Notes: a model not told the origin generated them from the sequence alone. Positions 19,219-28,034 are shown, counted from the stretch's first letter. The stretch is DNA of 64,000 bases from Tenacibaculum sp. 1_MG-2023 (GCF_030547425.1 NZ_JAUORH010000013.1:36441-100440); one strand, 5' to 3'. Made by a program: numbers and translations.

Positions 19219-19560
19219 TTATATAACTTCTTTGATAATTTCCGGCGGTCGTCCAATAACAGCTTTATTACCTTTAATAACAATAGGACGTTCTATCAAC
19301 TTAGGGTTTTCAATCATTGCTTTAATGACTTCAGAATCTGATAGTTCTTTTCCTTTATATTCATCTTTCCAAATTTTTTCATTTTTACGAACTAAATCAA
19401 TCGGAGAAATATTTAATAAACGAATAACTTCTTTTAATTCTTTTTCGGAAGGAGTGTTGTCTAAATATTTTACAATTTCAAATTCCTTTCCAGAGTTTTC
19501 TAAAATTTCTAAACCTTGTCTCGATTTAGAACAACGTGGATTATGGTATATTTTTATCAT
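19219..19560 (-). CDS. arsC: arsenate reductase (ArsC, glutaredoxin-coupled type)
   Basis: The 113-residue thioredoxin-fold protein has the catalytic cysteine in YHNPRCSKSRQGLEIL and the C-terminal RPIVIKGNKAVIGRPPE typical of the ArsC/Spx-related family (ArsC reduces arsenate to arsenite using glutathione and glutaredoxin). No ars operon (efflux pump or ArsR) is adjacent, so a more general role as a YffB-like ArsC-family protein is possible. The plus-strand frame on top of it is not a gene. It lies downstream of prfB on the same strand, 69 bases away. Confidence 0.88.
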   Translation of the reverse strand: MIKIYHNPRCSKSRQGLEILENSGKEFEIVKYLDNTPSEKELKEVIRLLNISPIDLVRKNEKIWKDEYKGKELSDSEVIKAMIENPKLIERPIVIKGNKAVIGRPPEIIKEVI

Positions 19561-19629
19561 TTTATTGTTAGTTTACAAAGTTTAAAGGTTTATTTGTTTG
19601 TAAATTGAAAAAACAAATGTTCCTAATTC

Positions 19630-20724
19630 CTAGTCTTCTTTTTGTCCCATCATCATTAAATAAGCCTTTAAAAACGGATTAATATTCCCATCCATAACAG
19701 CATCTACATTTCCTGTTTCATGAGCTGTACGAACATCTTTTACTAATTTATATGGATGCATTACATAGTTCCGAATTTGGCTTCCCCATTCATTTTTCAT
19801 TTTATTAGCTTCTATTTCTTCACGAGCAGCTAGTCGTTTTTGTAATTCAATTTCGTATAATTGCGATTTTAACATTTGCATTGCTGTAGCTCTGTTATCG
19901 TGCTGAGAACGTGAGTTTGAACATTGAATTTGAATCCCGGTTGGCTTATGTAATAATTGAACCTTAGTTTCAACCTTATTTACATTTTGTCCACCAGCAC
20001 CGCTAGAACGAGCTGTAGTAATTTCAATATCGGCAGGGTTTACTTCAACTTCGATAGAATCATCAGCAACAGGATATACATATACAGAAGCAAATGAGGT
20101 ATGACGTTTTGCATTGCTATCAAAAGGAGAAATACGCACCAAACGATGCACGCCATTTTCACCTTTTAACCACCCGAAAGCATAATCACCTTCAAATTCT
20201 AAAGTAACGGTTTTTATACCGGCTACATCACCTTCTTGATAGTTCAGTGTTTTAATTTTAAATCCTTGTTTTTCTGCCCACATAGTGTACATTCGGGTAA
20301 GCATTTCTGCCCAATCACAACTTTCTGTACCTCCAGCACCTGCGGTTATTTGTATGGTAGCACTTAAATTGTCACCTTCTTCCGACAGCATGTTTTTAAA
20401 CTCAATATCTTCTAAAAAAGTAGCTGTTCTTTCAAATTGTTCTTCAACTTCGCTATCCTCAATATCACCTTCTTTATAAAAATCGTATAAGACTACTAAA
20501 TCGTCGTTCATTGCTACAACAGTATTATAATCTTCTACCCATTTCTTTTTAAAACGAAGCGATTTCATAACAGTTTCAGCCTCTTTAGGATTATTCCAAA
20601 AGTCAGGGTTTGCTGTTTTTTCTTCTTCATTTGAAATTTCAATTAACTTCTTGTCAATTTCTAAATATCCTTTTAACTTGCCAATTCGTTCAGCGATATT
20701 TTTAAGCTGTTCGTGTGTAATCAT
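19630..20724 (-). CDS. prfB: peptide chain release factor 2
   Basis: RF2 ends translation at UGA and UAA. The 364-residue protein has the SPF stop-codon recognition tripeptide ([15 protein letters not shown]) and the peptidyl-hydrolysis motif GGQ in [15 protein letters not shown]. Unlike E. coli and most bacteria, there is no in-frame UGA or frameshift site near codon 25: at the corresponding point the sequence reads straight through KGYLEID (codons GGA TAT TTA GAA), so the autoregulatory +1 frameshift has been lost. The gene is divergent from the threonine aldolase. Confidence 0.96.
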   Translation of the reverse strand: MITHEQLKNIAERIGKLKGYLEIDKKLIEISNEEEKTANPDFWNNPKEAETVMKSLRFKKKWVEDYNTVVAMNDDLVVLYDFYKEGDIEDSEVEEQFERTATFLEDIEFKNMLSEEGDNLSATIQITAGAGGTESCDWAEMLTRMYTMWAEKQGFKIKTLNYQEGDVAGIKTVTLEFEGDYAFGWLKGENGVHRLVRISPFDSNAKRHTSFASVYVYPVADDSIEVEVNPADIEITTARSSGAGGQNVNKVETKVQLLHKPTGIQIQCSNSRSQHDNRATAMQMLKSQLYEIELQKRLAAREEIEANKMKNEWGSQIRNYVMHPYKLVKDVRTAHETGNVDAVMDGNINPFLKAYLMMMGQKED

Positions 20725-20760
20725 AGATGCAAAAATACATTTTATAAATCGTAGTTAGAA

Positions 20761-21783
20761 ATGGAAATAAACTTAATAAGTGATACTGTAACTAAGCCAA
20801 CTCAAGGAATGTTGGAGGCAATGATGAGTGCTAAAGTAGGAGATGATGTTTTTAAAGCAGATCCGACAGTGAATTTGTTACAAGAAAAAGTAGCGGATCT
20901 GTTTGGAATGGAAGCTGCGTTGTTTTTTCCTTCGGGAACCATGGCAAATCAAACTGCGATAAAAATCCACACACAACCTGGTGATAGAATGTTTTGTGAT
21001 AAATGGGCGCATGTATATAACTATGAGGGAGGTGGAGCTGCTTTTAATGCAGGGGTAACCTCTTGTTTAATTGATGGTAATAGAGGTATGTTTACTGCAG
21101 TACAATTAAAGAGTTTAGTAGGAGGAAGAAATGATATTCATACACCATATAGTAGATTAGTTTGTGTTGAAAATACCACGAATAAAGGTGGAGGTGCTTG
21201 TTGGGATTTTGAAGAATTACAAAAAATTCAAAAAGTAGCTAAAACAAATGATTTAGCTTACCATCTTGATGGAGCACGTTTATTTAATGCTTTAGTAGCT
21301 AAAAATGAAACTCCAAAACAGTATGGAGAATTATTTGATACGATTTCTATCTGTTTGTCGAAAGGATTGGGGGCTCCTGTAGGTTCAGTATTAGTGGGGA
21401 GTAAGGCACATATAGAAAAAGCGTTACGTGTACGTAAGTTGTTCGGTGGAGGAATGAGACAAGCTGGGTTTTTAGCAGCCGCAGGAATTTATGCTTTGGA
21501 CAGTCAAGTAGAGCGTTTAGCAACAGATCATCAAAAAGCAAAAGAGATAGGAGAAGTTTTAGAAAAATGTTGGTATGTGACTAAAGTGGAACCTATTGAA
21601 ACGAATATTGTTATTTTTTATGTAAACGATTCTATAAATCCAGATGATTTTATAAAAAAAATGGCAGATAAAGGTATTTTGCTAATTTCTATGGGGGAAG
21701 GGAAAATACGCATTGTAACACATTTAGACTTTACGGATGAAATGTTAAATGTTTTGTTAGGAGTATTAAACAACTATTCTTAA
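20761..21783 (+). CDS. ltaE: threonine aldolase (PLP-dependent)
   Basis: This enzyme cleaves threonine or allo-threonine to glycine and acetaldehyde in the cytoplasm. The 340-residue fold-type I protein opens with [29 protein letters not shown], has the PLP phosphate-binding [22 protein letters not shown] (Asp binding the pyridine nitrogen) and the Schiff-base lysine in [18 protein letters not shown]. Stereospecificity (L or L-allo) cannot be told from this. It is convergent with, and overlaps by 4 bases, the next minus-strand gene. Confidence 0.9.
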   Translation: MEINLISDTVTKPTQGMLEAMMSAKVGDDVFKADPTVNLLQEKVADLFGMEAALFFPSGTMANQTAIKIHTQPGDRMFCDKWAHVYNYEGGGAAFNAGVTSCLIDGNRGMFTAVQLKSLVGGRNDIHTPYSRLVCVENTTNKGGGACWDFEELQKIQKVAKTNDLAYHLDGARLFNALVAKNETPKQYGELFDTISICLSKGLGAPVGSVLVGSKAHIEKALRVRKLFGGGMRQAGFLAAAGIYALDSQVERLATDHQKAKEIGEVLEKCWYVTKVEPIETNIVIFYVNDSINPDDFIKKMADKGILLISMGEGKIRIVTHLDFTDEMLNVLLGVLNNYS

Positions 21784-22262
21784 AAGAAAACCCTTACAAT
21801 AGGTGAGAAAGCAGAAGCGTACACGCTTCTGTCTTCTTTATGTAAAACATCGTATTGCACACCTAAAGAAACAGCACCTATTCTATAAGAAGCTCCAATA
21901 TTTAAAGCGGGGTAGTTGTGTCTCTTCGAGATACCATTAATGTTAGTGTTAACGTACATTTGCTGTAAATCGGCAGAAAACTCAACTTCTCTAATAGGTC
22001 TAAATAGTGTAATTACTTTAGGTGTAATAATATTAGAACTTAAACCTTCATTCTTATTATAGGCATAACCAATTCCTATACCTATAGAAAAAGATTCGTT
22101 AAAATCATAAACAGCAGCTGGAGATATAGCAAGAGTCGTATTGTTTGAGCCAAAACCAAAGCTAACATCCCCACCAAAACGAACATTTTTCCAAAAATTA
22201 TCTTCTTGAGTAAAAGCTATAGTAGAATAAATAAAAAAGCTAAAAAAAAATAATCTACTCAT
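21780..22262 (-). CDS. small outer-membrane beta-barrel protein (hypothetical)
   Basis: The 160-residue protein has a signal peptide ([19 protein letters not shown]) and then alternating hydrophobic/polar strands ending in aromatic residues ([81 protein letters not shown]). The C-terminal Phe and strand pattern indicate an outer-membrane barrel of about eight strands. It lies 79 bases downstream of the ECF-associated membrane gene. Function unknown. Confidence 0.72.
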   Translation of the reverse strand: MSRLFFFSFFIYSTIAFTQEDNFWKNVRFGGDVSFGFGSNNTTLAISPAAVYDFNESFSIGIGIGYAYNKNEGLSSNIITPKVITLFRPIREVEFSADLQQMYVNTNINGISKRHNYPALNIGASYRIGAVSLGVQYDVLHKEDRSVYASAFSPIVRVFF

Positions 22263-22341
22263 AAGTAAATAGTTAACTCAGCTAATATAATAAATAGTCA
22301 TCATAAAACGTTAAGAGAAGTTTATAAAAAATTAGTGTTTT

Positions 22342-22956
22342 TTAATTTAACTTTTCGAGTTTAGCTAACTCTTTGTAGTTTTTGTTTAGTTTTCTTAGTA
22401 ATATTCCATACAAGAGTTGATAAAAGCACCATAGAATTATAAGCATAATTATTAACATTATCACTGTAACAATTATTGAAATTAAAACTTGCTTAGAGTT
22501 AAACTCTGGGTGGGTTTTTAATGATGCAATGGCAACTATAATTCCAAAAATAAATACATACAATAAGTTGAATATAACGTAGTACTTTACAGTTTTTCTA
22601 GTTTTAATAATCTTTGTCATTAAAGTTTTAGTAGAGTCTACAACAGAAATGCTTTTATAATTAAGGTAAAATTTAATCAAGAAATAGAGTAGTACAGGGT
22701 AGATGATGAATTGTGAATAAATCATAAAGCTATATAAGCCAAGTTTTTTATATTCTTCATAAGCTTCTTCCATATCAAAAATAAAATAGAAAGAATTCAA
22801 GAAAATAAACTCTAAAATTCCAATAATAAAAATCCATTTTACGATTGAAGATGACTTGGAATGTGCCATTCTATAGATATCAATTTTAGAAACTTTATCT
22901 GTTTCTTCTGATTGGTTACCCCAAGCTTTTTTATATTTATCTAAATCTAAATCCAT
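22342..22956 (-). CDS. membrane protein paired with ECF sigma factor (possible anti-sigma)
   Basis: The 204-residue protein has a short cytoplasmic N-terminal region (MDLDLDKYKKAWGNQSEETDKVSKIDIYRMAHSKS) and four strong hydrophobic segments at about 38-58, 68-92, 125-147 and 157-182. It follows the sigma factor gene after 6 bases, which suggests it regulates it. The N-terminal motif DKYKKAWGNQ resembles short N-terminal segments of Bacteroidota sigma-linked membrane proteins. No zinc anti-sigma HxxxCxxC motif is present, so the anti-sigma role is inference. Confidence 0.6.
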   Translation of the reverse strand: MDLDLDKYKKAWGNQSEETDKVSKIDIYRMAHSKSSSIVKWIFIIGILEFIFLNSFYFIFDMEEAYEEYKKLGLYSFMIYSQFIIYPVLLYFLIKFYLNYKSISVVDSTKTLMTKIIKTRKTVKYYVIFNLLYVFIFGIIVAIASLKTHPEFNSKQVLISIIVTVIMLIIMLIILWCFYQLLYGILLRKLNKNYKELAKLEKLN

Positions 22957-22962
22957 TTATAA

Positions 22963-23457
22963 TTATGGGTTTAATACTTTTTTTAATTTATCTTTAGCTC
23001 TGTTCATTTTCACACGAGCATTTACTTCACTTATACCTAAAGTTTCAGAGATTTCCTTATAGGGTTTGTCTTCTAAGTATAAAAAAATCAGAGCCTTATC
23101 AATATCATTTAATTTACGAATTGCACCATACAAAGCTTTTAACTGTACTTCTTCAGTATCATCATATTCTTCTGCTTTAATTTTAAAAGAATAGTCTGTA
23201 AAGTCTTGTGTTTTTATACTTCTTGTTGATTTTCTATATAAAGAAATAGCAGTATTCAATGCTACTCGATACATCCAAGTACTAAATTTTGCATCTCCTC
23301 TAAATTTACTATAGTTTTTCCATAACTGAATGGTGATTTCTTGAAACAAATCGTTATGTGCATTTTGGTTGGTAGTGTAAATCCTACATACCTTATGCAC
23401 AATGTTTTGATTGGCTTCGAAATCAGTTAAAAATTTATTTTCTAATTCTTTTTTCAC
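22963..23457 (-). CDS. ECF-type RNA polymerase sigma factor
   Basis: The 164-residue protein has sigma region 2 (DLFQEITIQLWKNYSKFRGDAKFSTWMYRVALNTAISLYRK), which contacts the -10-like element, and region 4 (AIRKLNDIDKALIFLYLEDKPYKEISETLGISEVNARVKMNRAKDKLK), an HTH for the -35-like element. It has no region 1 or 3, typical of ECF factors. It is in an operon with the membrane protein 6 bases downstream. A TATTTTTG -7 element lies upstream at 23492-23499 on the minus strand. Confidence 0.93.
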   Translation of the reverse strand: MKKELENKFLTDFEANQNIVHKVCRIYTTNQNAHNDLFQEITIQLWKNYSKFRGDAKFSTWMYRVALNTAISLYRKSTRSIKTQDFTDYSFKIKAEEYDDTEEVQLKALYGAIRKLNDIDKALIFLYLEDKPYKEISETLGISEVNARVKMNRAKDKLKKVLNP

Positions 23458-23491
23458 TGAGTTTAGTAGAGTTGATATGTTATAAGTAGCT

Positions 23492-23499
23492 CAAAAATA
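23492..23499 (-). promoter_or_regulatory. Promoter -7 element of the ECF sigma operon
   Basis: On the minus strand this reads TATTTTTG, an exact TAnnTTTG match, 35 bases before the sigma factor start codon. No clear -33 element is seen. Confidence 0.45.
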
Positions 23500-23609
23500 C
23501 AAATTGTTACAATTCATCCTAAAAATAATACAATTCAGTTTGTTATTATTTTAAAAATAGAGTTTCCGATGAATATTTGTGTCAGAATTAACCATAAAAA
23601 ATAAACAAA

Positions 23610-24026
23610 ATGAAATTCTTAATACACATTTTTGTTATAGCAGTTTTATTTACAGTTAAAACAGTTTCAGCTCAAAACAAAACAGTTACAGCAACAGTTG
23701 TGAATGTCACTTCTGACAAAGGAAAAGTAAAATTTGCTTTATATATTAAAGAGAATTTTAGAAAAGAATCGTTACAAGCGAAAGAATCAGTAATTAAAGA
23801 AGGAAAAAGTACTGTGATTTTTGAAAACATTCCAACTGGTGAGTATGCTATAATTTGTTTTCATGACGCAAATAATAATAGTAAAATGGATTTTGAGCCT
23901 AATGGAATGCCTTTGGAAGATTATGGAGCATCAAACAATAAATTATCTCGTTTTGGACCTCCTCAATTTGAAGAAGCAAAATTCTTAGTTGAGGATAAAA
24001 ATGTATCTTTCGATATTAAATTTTAG
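23610..24026 (+). CDS. DUF2141 domain exported protein
   Basis: The 138-residue protein has a signal peptide (MKFLIHIFVIAVLFTVKTVSA) and a beta-sandwich domain: VTATVVNVTSDKGKVKFALYIKENF, VIFENIPTGEYAIICFHDANNNSKMDFEPNGMPLEDYGASNN and FDIKF at the end. The EYAI-x-HD-x-N-x-N-x-KMD-x-N-x-G-x-P-x-E-x-YG pattern defines DUF2141, an uncharacterised domain of periplasmic proteins. It is the first gene before the LytS-type kinase, 40 bases away, and may be part of that operon. Confidence 0.85.
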   Translation: MKFLIHIFVIAVLFTVKTVSAQNKTVTATVVNVTSDKGKVKFALYIKENFRKESLQAKESVIKEGKSTVIFENIPTGEYAIICFHDANNNSKMDFEPNGMPLEDYGASNNKLSRFGPPQFEEAKFLVEDKNVSFDIKF

Positions 24027-24066
24027 AATAAAGAAGGTAAACCTTTAAATATAACAAGCATAAAGA

Positions 24067-25422
24067 ATGAAAACACCAGTAAAAAAAATATTTAATAATT
24101 TGAAGAATGATATTTGGATTTGCTTAAAGCTTACAATCATTTTTGGTGCTGTTTTTACTTTAATAAATCAAGCTTTTACATTAAAAGAAGCTGGGTTAGT
24201 GTTTTTGTTTTCTGCAATGTATTCTTTTGTTTTGGGCTTAGGTAATGGAGTTATTAATGGTTATTTAAGTAAAAAGTGGGACTGGGTTTTGCAAACCAAC
24301 CAAAGGGTTTGGGCAGGGATTATAGCAACAATTAGTTATACAGTAGTAGCTGTATTACTAATTCATTATATACAATACTTTGTTATTTTTAATAACAACA
24401 TAGGTAACTTTTTTAAAGGGCAGTTTTTATGGATGCATTTATTTGCAATTATACTTTCATTGGCCATTGCTGTATTTTTTCACGCGAAAGACTTTATGGT
24501 TAACTGGAAAGCTTCTGTAAAACAAGAAACTACACAACATGAAATAGTAGCCAAAACAGAAACTGCAAAGTTTGAAACTTTAAAAAGTCAGATAGATCCA
24601 CATTTTTTGTTTAATAGTTTAAATGTGTTAACCTCTTTAATTAGTGAAAACCCAAAGCAAGCAGAAAGGTTTACCACAAAACTATCTAAAGTATATAGGT
24701 ATGTATTAGAACAACGAAATAAAGAGTTAGTGCCTATTCAAGAGGAGTTACAATTTGCTAAGACGTATATGGAATTATTGCAAATGCGCTTTGAAGAAGC
24801 TGTACAGTTTAACATTCCAGAAGAAGTAAGTAACTTAGATTTAAAAATAGTGCCGTTATCACTTCAATTATTATTAGAAAATGCAGTGAAACACAATGTA
24901 GTTTCTTCAACTAAACCTTTAGAAATAAGTATTTATGAAGAAGATGGCTTTTTAAAAATTCAAAACAACGTTAATCCGAAAGAGGCTATAGGTAAAAGTA
25001 CAAAAGTAGGATTAAGAAATATAGCAGATCGTTACGGTTTAATAACCGATAGAAACATTCAAATAATTAATAAAAACAAAACATTTACAGTGTGTTTACC
25101 ACTGTTAATTAATATAAAAAATAGTATCATGGATACAAAAAATTTAGAAAACAGCAGTTACGTAAAAGCAGTAGAAAAGGTAGAGAAACTAAAAGAGTTT
25201 TATCAAAATTTAGTCTCGTATTGTATAGTTATTCCTTTTTTAATATTTATAAACCTCAAAACATATTCAAAATTTCAATGGTTTTGGTTTCCAATGATAG
25301 GCTGGGGGATAGGATTAATTTTTCATTATTTAGAAGTAAATAGTTATAACTTATTCTTAGGGAAAAACTGGGAAGAACGCAAGATTAAGGAGTTGATGGA
25401 TGATGATAAAAATTATAAGTAA
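24067..25422 (+). CDS. LytS-family sensor histidine kinase with C-terminal 2TM domain
   Basis: The 451-residue protein has four N-terminal transmembrane segments (about 18-36, 40-62, 78-100, 118-140). Then comes a His_kinase domain with the phosphoacceptor His179 in QIDPHFLFNSLN, the N-box LLLENAVKHN and the G-box VGLRNIADRYGL. From residue 355 (a Met at 25129) the protein continues into a complete 2TM domain, MDTKNLENSSYVKAVEKVEK to NWEERKIKEL, homologous to the four separate genes that follow. Kinase and response regulator (26659) form one two-component system. The fusion looks like readthrough between a former kinase gene and a former 2TM gene. Confidence 0.9.
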   Translation: MKTPVKKIFNNLKNDIWICLKLTIIFGAVFTLINQAFTLKEAGLVFLFSAMYSFVLGLGNGVINGYLSKKWDWVLQTNQRVWAGIIATISYTVVAVLLIHYIQYFVIFNNNIGNFFKGQFLWMHLFAIILSLAIAVFFHAKDFMVNWKASVKQETTQHEIVAKTETAKFETLKSQIDPHFLFNSLNVLTSLISENPKQAERFTTKLSKVYRYVLEQRNKELVPIQEELQFAKTYMELLQMRFEEAVQFNIPEEVSNLDLKIVPLSLQLLLENAVKHNVVSSTKPLEISIYEEDGFLKIQNNVNPKEAIGKSTKVGLRNIADRYGLITDRNIQIINKNKTFTVCLPLLINIKNSIMDTKNLENSSYVKAVEKVEKLKEFYQNLVSYCIVIPFLIFINLKTYSKFQWFWFPMIGWGIGLIFHYLEVNSYNLFLGKNWEERKIKELMDDDKNYK

Positions 25423-25423
25423 T

Positions 25424-25720
25424 ATGGAAAAAGAATATACAACAGCTTACAAATATGCAAAAGCAAAAAAGAGAGTAGAGAAAATCAAAGGGTTTTACAT
25501 TCATATTATAGTCACTGTATTAATCATTCCAGTTTTAATTTTTATAAACTTAAAGTTTGTGCCAAGTTATTATTGGTTTTATTACCCAATAATAGGAATG
25601 TTAATTGGTGTCTTTTTTCATTGGTTTGGAATTTTCGGAATTGATAAAATAGGTTTAGGAAAAGATTGGGAAGAACGTAAGATTAAAGAATTTTTAGAAA
25701 AAAAACATCATGGAAAATAA
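25424..25720 (+). CDS. 2TM domain protein, array copy 2
   Basis: This protein has 98 residues from ATG 25424 (MEKEYTTAYKYAKAKKRVEK), one base after the kinase stop. An in-frame ATG at 25400 would add 8 residues that overlap the kinase and do not resemble the family. It has an N-terminal amphipathic helix with KKRVEKIKGFYIH, two hydrophobic segments (about 28-47 and 57-77), FHWFGIFGI, and the conserved end GKDWEERKIKEFLEKK. The 2TM family (PF13239-like) is thought to be a membrane partner of LytS-type kinases; its function is not established. It overlaps copy 3 by 11 bases. Confidence 0.85.
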   Translation: MEKEYTTAYKYAKAKKRVEKIKGFYIHIIVTVLIIPVLIFINLKFVPSYYWFYYPIIGMLIGVFFHWFGIFGIDKIGLGKDWEERKIKEFLEKKHHGK

Positions 25721-25997
25721 TTTTACAGAAGAAAAAAGGTATTTGGAAGCCAAAAAAAAGGTGAAGCAAGTAAAAGGGTTTTATGCTCATGTTTTGGTAA
25801 ATATAGTTTCAATAATAATCATTGTAGTAGTAAATTTAAAGTTTTCACCTTATTATCATTGGTTTTGGTTTCCTGTTATAGGAATAGTACTAGTGACTTT
25901 TATTCATTGGATGCTAGTTTTTGGTGTTAACATTTTAGGGCTTGGAAAAGATTGGGAGGAGAAAAAGATAAACGAATACCTAAATAAAAAAGATTAG
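25710..25997 (+). CDS. 2TM domain protein, array copy 3
   Basis: This is a 95-residue two-helix membrane protein. It opens MENNFTEEKRYLEAKKKVKQVKGFYAH, has two hydrophobic segments (about 28-46 and 56-76), FIHWMLVFGV and ends GKDWEEKKINEYLNKK. The sequence is clearly paralogous to its neighbours but diverged. It starts 11 bases inside copy 2 and is followed one base later by copy 4, so the array is translationally linked. Confidence 0.85.
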   Translation: MENNFTEEKRYLEAKKKVKQVKGFYAHVLVNIVSIIIIVVVNLKFSPYYHWFWFPVIGIVLVTFIHWMLVFGVNILGLGKDWEEKKINEYLNKKD

Positions 25998-25998
25998 T

Positions 25999-26337
25999 AT
26001 GGAAAATGATTATAAAGAAGAACATAAATATTTATTAGCCAAAAAAAGAGTAGAAAAAATAAAAGGATTTTATTGGCATTTGGCAGCATATATAATTGTG
26101 AATATATTTATTTCAGTCGTAACTATTATGGGCTTGATGAATGAGGATAAGTTAACTTTTATCAAAGCAATAAGCAATTTTGGTGTATATGCCACCTGGT
26201 TTTTTTGGGGGATTGGAGTCTTTTTTCATTGGTTAGGAGTATTTGGAACCAATATGTTTTTTAATAAAGATTGGGAGAAGCGTAAAATACAAGAGTATCT
26301 AGATGAACTAAAAAAGAAAGAAAATGGAAACTATTAA
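25999..26337 (+). CDS. 2TM domain protein, array copy 4
   Basis: This 112-residue member opens MENDYKEEHKYLLAKKRVEKIKGFYWH. It has a longer loop between its two hydrophobic segments (about 29-46 and 66-86, with LMNEDKLTFIKAISNFG between) and ends FHWLGVFGTNMFFNKDWEKRKIQEYLDEL. The extended loop distinguishes copies 4 and 5 from 2 and 3. It overlaps copy 5 by 14 bases. Confidence 0.85.
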   Translation: MENDYKEEHKYLLAKKRVEKIKGFYWHLAAYIIVNIFISVVTIMGLMNEDKLTFIKAISNFGVYATWFFWGIGVFFHWLGVFGTNMFFNKDWEKRKIQEYLDELKKKENGNY

Positions 26338-26632
26338 TAGAGAACAACAATATATAAGAGCTCAAAAAAGAGTAGATGAAATTAAAAAGTTTTACAAACA
26401 TTTAGTGGTTTACATGCTTATAAACTTAGTTTTTATAGGAAGAAGAATATATAAAGATATTGTTTATAGAGACGAATCTGTTATGGATGCTTTCTTAGAT
26501 ATAAGCAACTATAATTTATTTTTTTTGTGGGGAGTTATAGTATTTTTACACGGATTTAGTGTCTTTGCAAAAGGAAAATTATTCTCTAAAAAATGGGAAG
26601 AGCGAAAGATTAAAGAATACATGAATAAGTAA
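26324..26632 (+). CDS. 2TM domain protein, array copy 5
   Basis: This 102-residue member opens METINREQQYIRAQKRVDEIKKFYKH, with hydrophobic segments at about 28-42 and 62-80, a charged loop (RRIYKDIVYRDESVMDAFLDISNYN) and the conserved end SKKWEERKIKEYMNK. It is the last 2TM gene before the response regulator, 26 bases away. It is the most diverged in the loop. Confidence 0.83.
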   Translation: METINREQQYIRAQKRVDEIKKFYKHLVVYMLINLVFIGRRIYKDIVYRDESVMDAFLDISNYNLFFLWGVIVFLHGFSVFAKGKLFSKKWEERKIKEYMNK

Positions 26633-26658
26633 TTGTTAAAAATAGACCAAACTAAACT

Positions 26659-27414
26659 ATGAATGTTATAATTATTGAAGATGAAAAGCCAGCTGCAAGA
26701 AGGTTAAGTAGAATGTTAGCTGAATTAGATATAGAAGTTCAGCAAATGTTGCACTCGGTAGAAGAATCGATTAATTGGTTTCAAAATAATGAGCATCCCG
26801 ATTTAATTTTTTTAGACATTCAGCTTTCAGATGGATTATCATTCGAAATTTTTGAAGAAGTAACTGTAAAATCAGCTATCATTTTTACAACGGCTTATGA
26901 CGAGTATGCATTAAAAGCGTTCAAGTTAAACTCTATAGATTATCTCTTAAAACCGATAGATGAAGATGAGTTAACAATAGCAGTAAATAAATTTAAAGAA
27001 CATCAACCTATACAAAGTAATATACAAGTTAATATAGATGACATTCGTAAGTTGTTGATTAACCCTGTTGATAGAAAATACAAAAAACGATTTACTATAA
27101 AAGTAGGACAACATTTAAAAATAATTAATACTGAAGATATCGAATGTTTTTATTCAGAAAATAAAGCAACCTATATTCACACATCTTCTAATAGAAATTA
27201 TTTAATAGATAACTCTTTAGAGTATTGGCAAGAAGAGTTAGATCCCGAGCATTTTTTTAGAGTAAATAGAACATTTATAGTACACATAAATGCGATAAAA
27301 GATATTGTTTCATATACTAACTCACGCTTACAATTAAAGTTGCAATCTTACGATGATACTGAAATAATTGTAAGCAGAGAGCGAGTAAAAGATTTTAAGT
27401 GTTTTATTGAGTAA
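26659..27414 (+). CDS. LytTR-family response regulator
   Basis: The 251-residue protein has a receiver domain (residues 1-120; acidic pocket IIEDEKPAARR, phosphoacceptor Asp in DLIFLDIQLSDG, TTAYDEYALKAF and LLKPID) and a C-terminal LytTR DNA-binding domain (about 148-248; FTIKVGQHLKIINTEDIECFYSENKATYIHT, FRVNRTFIVHINAI, SRERVKDFK). It is the partner of the LytS-type kinase at the head of the operon. Its end overlaps the convergent flavodoxin-fold gene by 11 bases. Confidence 0.93.
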   Translation: MNVIIIEDEKPAARRLSRMLAELDIEVQQMLHSVEESINWFQNNEHPDLIFLDIQLSDGLSFEIFEEVTVKSAIIFTTAYDEYALKAFKLNSIDYLLKPIDEDELTIAVNKFKEHQPIQSNIQVNIDDIRKLLINPVDRKYKKRFTIKVGQHLKIINTEDIECFYSENKATYIHTSSNRNYLIDNSLEYWQEELDPEHFFRVNRTFIVHINAIKDIVSYTNSRLQLKLQSYDDTEIIVSRERVKDFKCFIE

Positions 27415-27919
27415 GTAATTTTCTAAACTCATTAATTTTAACTTTAGCATCGGGGTGAATTTCATTTCCGTCTTCAGTAAACCAAGCATGAGTACTACCA
27501 AGATAATTCATGCCTAAATATTTAGCACTTTCTATAAAAGGCATTTCAAAGCCATCTCTAAGATCGTTAGCACCAGAATTACTAATCATAGCCATGTTTT
27601 TACCTCGTAATTGTCTTCCTAAATCTTTTTTGTAATGAAGTAAGTCTGAAAGTCTATCAAAAAATGTTTTCAAAGTAGCACTCATGCTATACCAATATAC
27701 AGGGGTAGTAAATACAAGAGTATTATATTTACTAACAATTTCTTCTATGAGAGAGATAAAATCATCATCAGAATTGCTAAAATCATATTCAAATACACCA
27801 ATTTCTTTTGTTTTTAAGTCAATAAAATTAAAAGACTCATTGTTATTGAGGTAATTAACTACTTTGTATGTGTTTCCTAAACTTTTAGAACTTGCTTGTA
27901 TGATAACTGTTTTATTCAT
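27404..27919 (-). CDS. NAD(P)H-dependent FMN-type oxidoreductase (flavodoxin fold)
   Basis: The 171-residue protein matches the NADPH-dependent FMN reductase/flavodoxin-fold family: an opening strand KTVIIQASSKSLGNTYKVVNYLN (phosphate-binding SSxxxxNT), NTLVFTTPVYWYSMSATLKTFFDRLSDLL (the PVYW flavin-binding segment) and NMAMISNSGANDL. It should bind FMN in the cytoplasm; the electron acceptor is not known. It is monocistronic and overlaps the response regulator tail to tail. Confidence 0.82.
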   Translation of the reverse strand: MNKTVIIQASSKSLGNTYKVVNYLNNNESFNFIDLKTKEIGVFEYDFSNSDDDFISLIEEIVSKYNTLVFTTPVYWYSMSATLKTFFDRLSDLLHYKKDLGRQLRGKNMAMISNSGANDLRDGFEMPFIESAKYLGMNYLGSTHAWFTEDGNEIHPDAKVKINEFRKLLTQ

Positions 27920-28026
27920 TATGTCATTTATTTGGAAGTAAAGCTCAAAAAAATAAATAAAAGAATATTTTGAATTTAATTGTAATATTTGATAATAACC
28001 AAGAAAAAATCAATAGAAGAAGTCTA

Positions 28027-28034
28027 TATTTTTG
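28027..28034 (+). promoter_or_regulatory. Promoter -7 element of the class III-like PPK2 gene
   Basis: TATTTTTG is an exact TAnnTTTG match, 24 bases before the ATG at 28059. It lies over a TTG at 28032 that could be read as an upstream start, which argues for the ATG. Confidence 0.5.

Noticed and set aside
19214..19585. Plus-strand frame over arsC
   Set aside because: It is the reverse of a clear arsenate reductase gene with conserved motifs; the product is low-complexity hydrophobic sequence.
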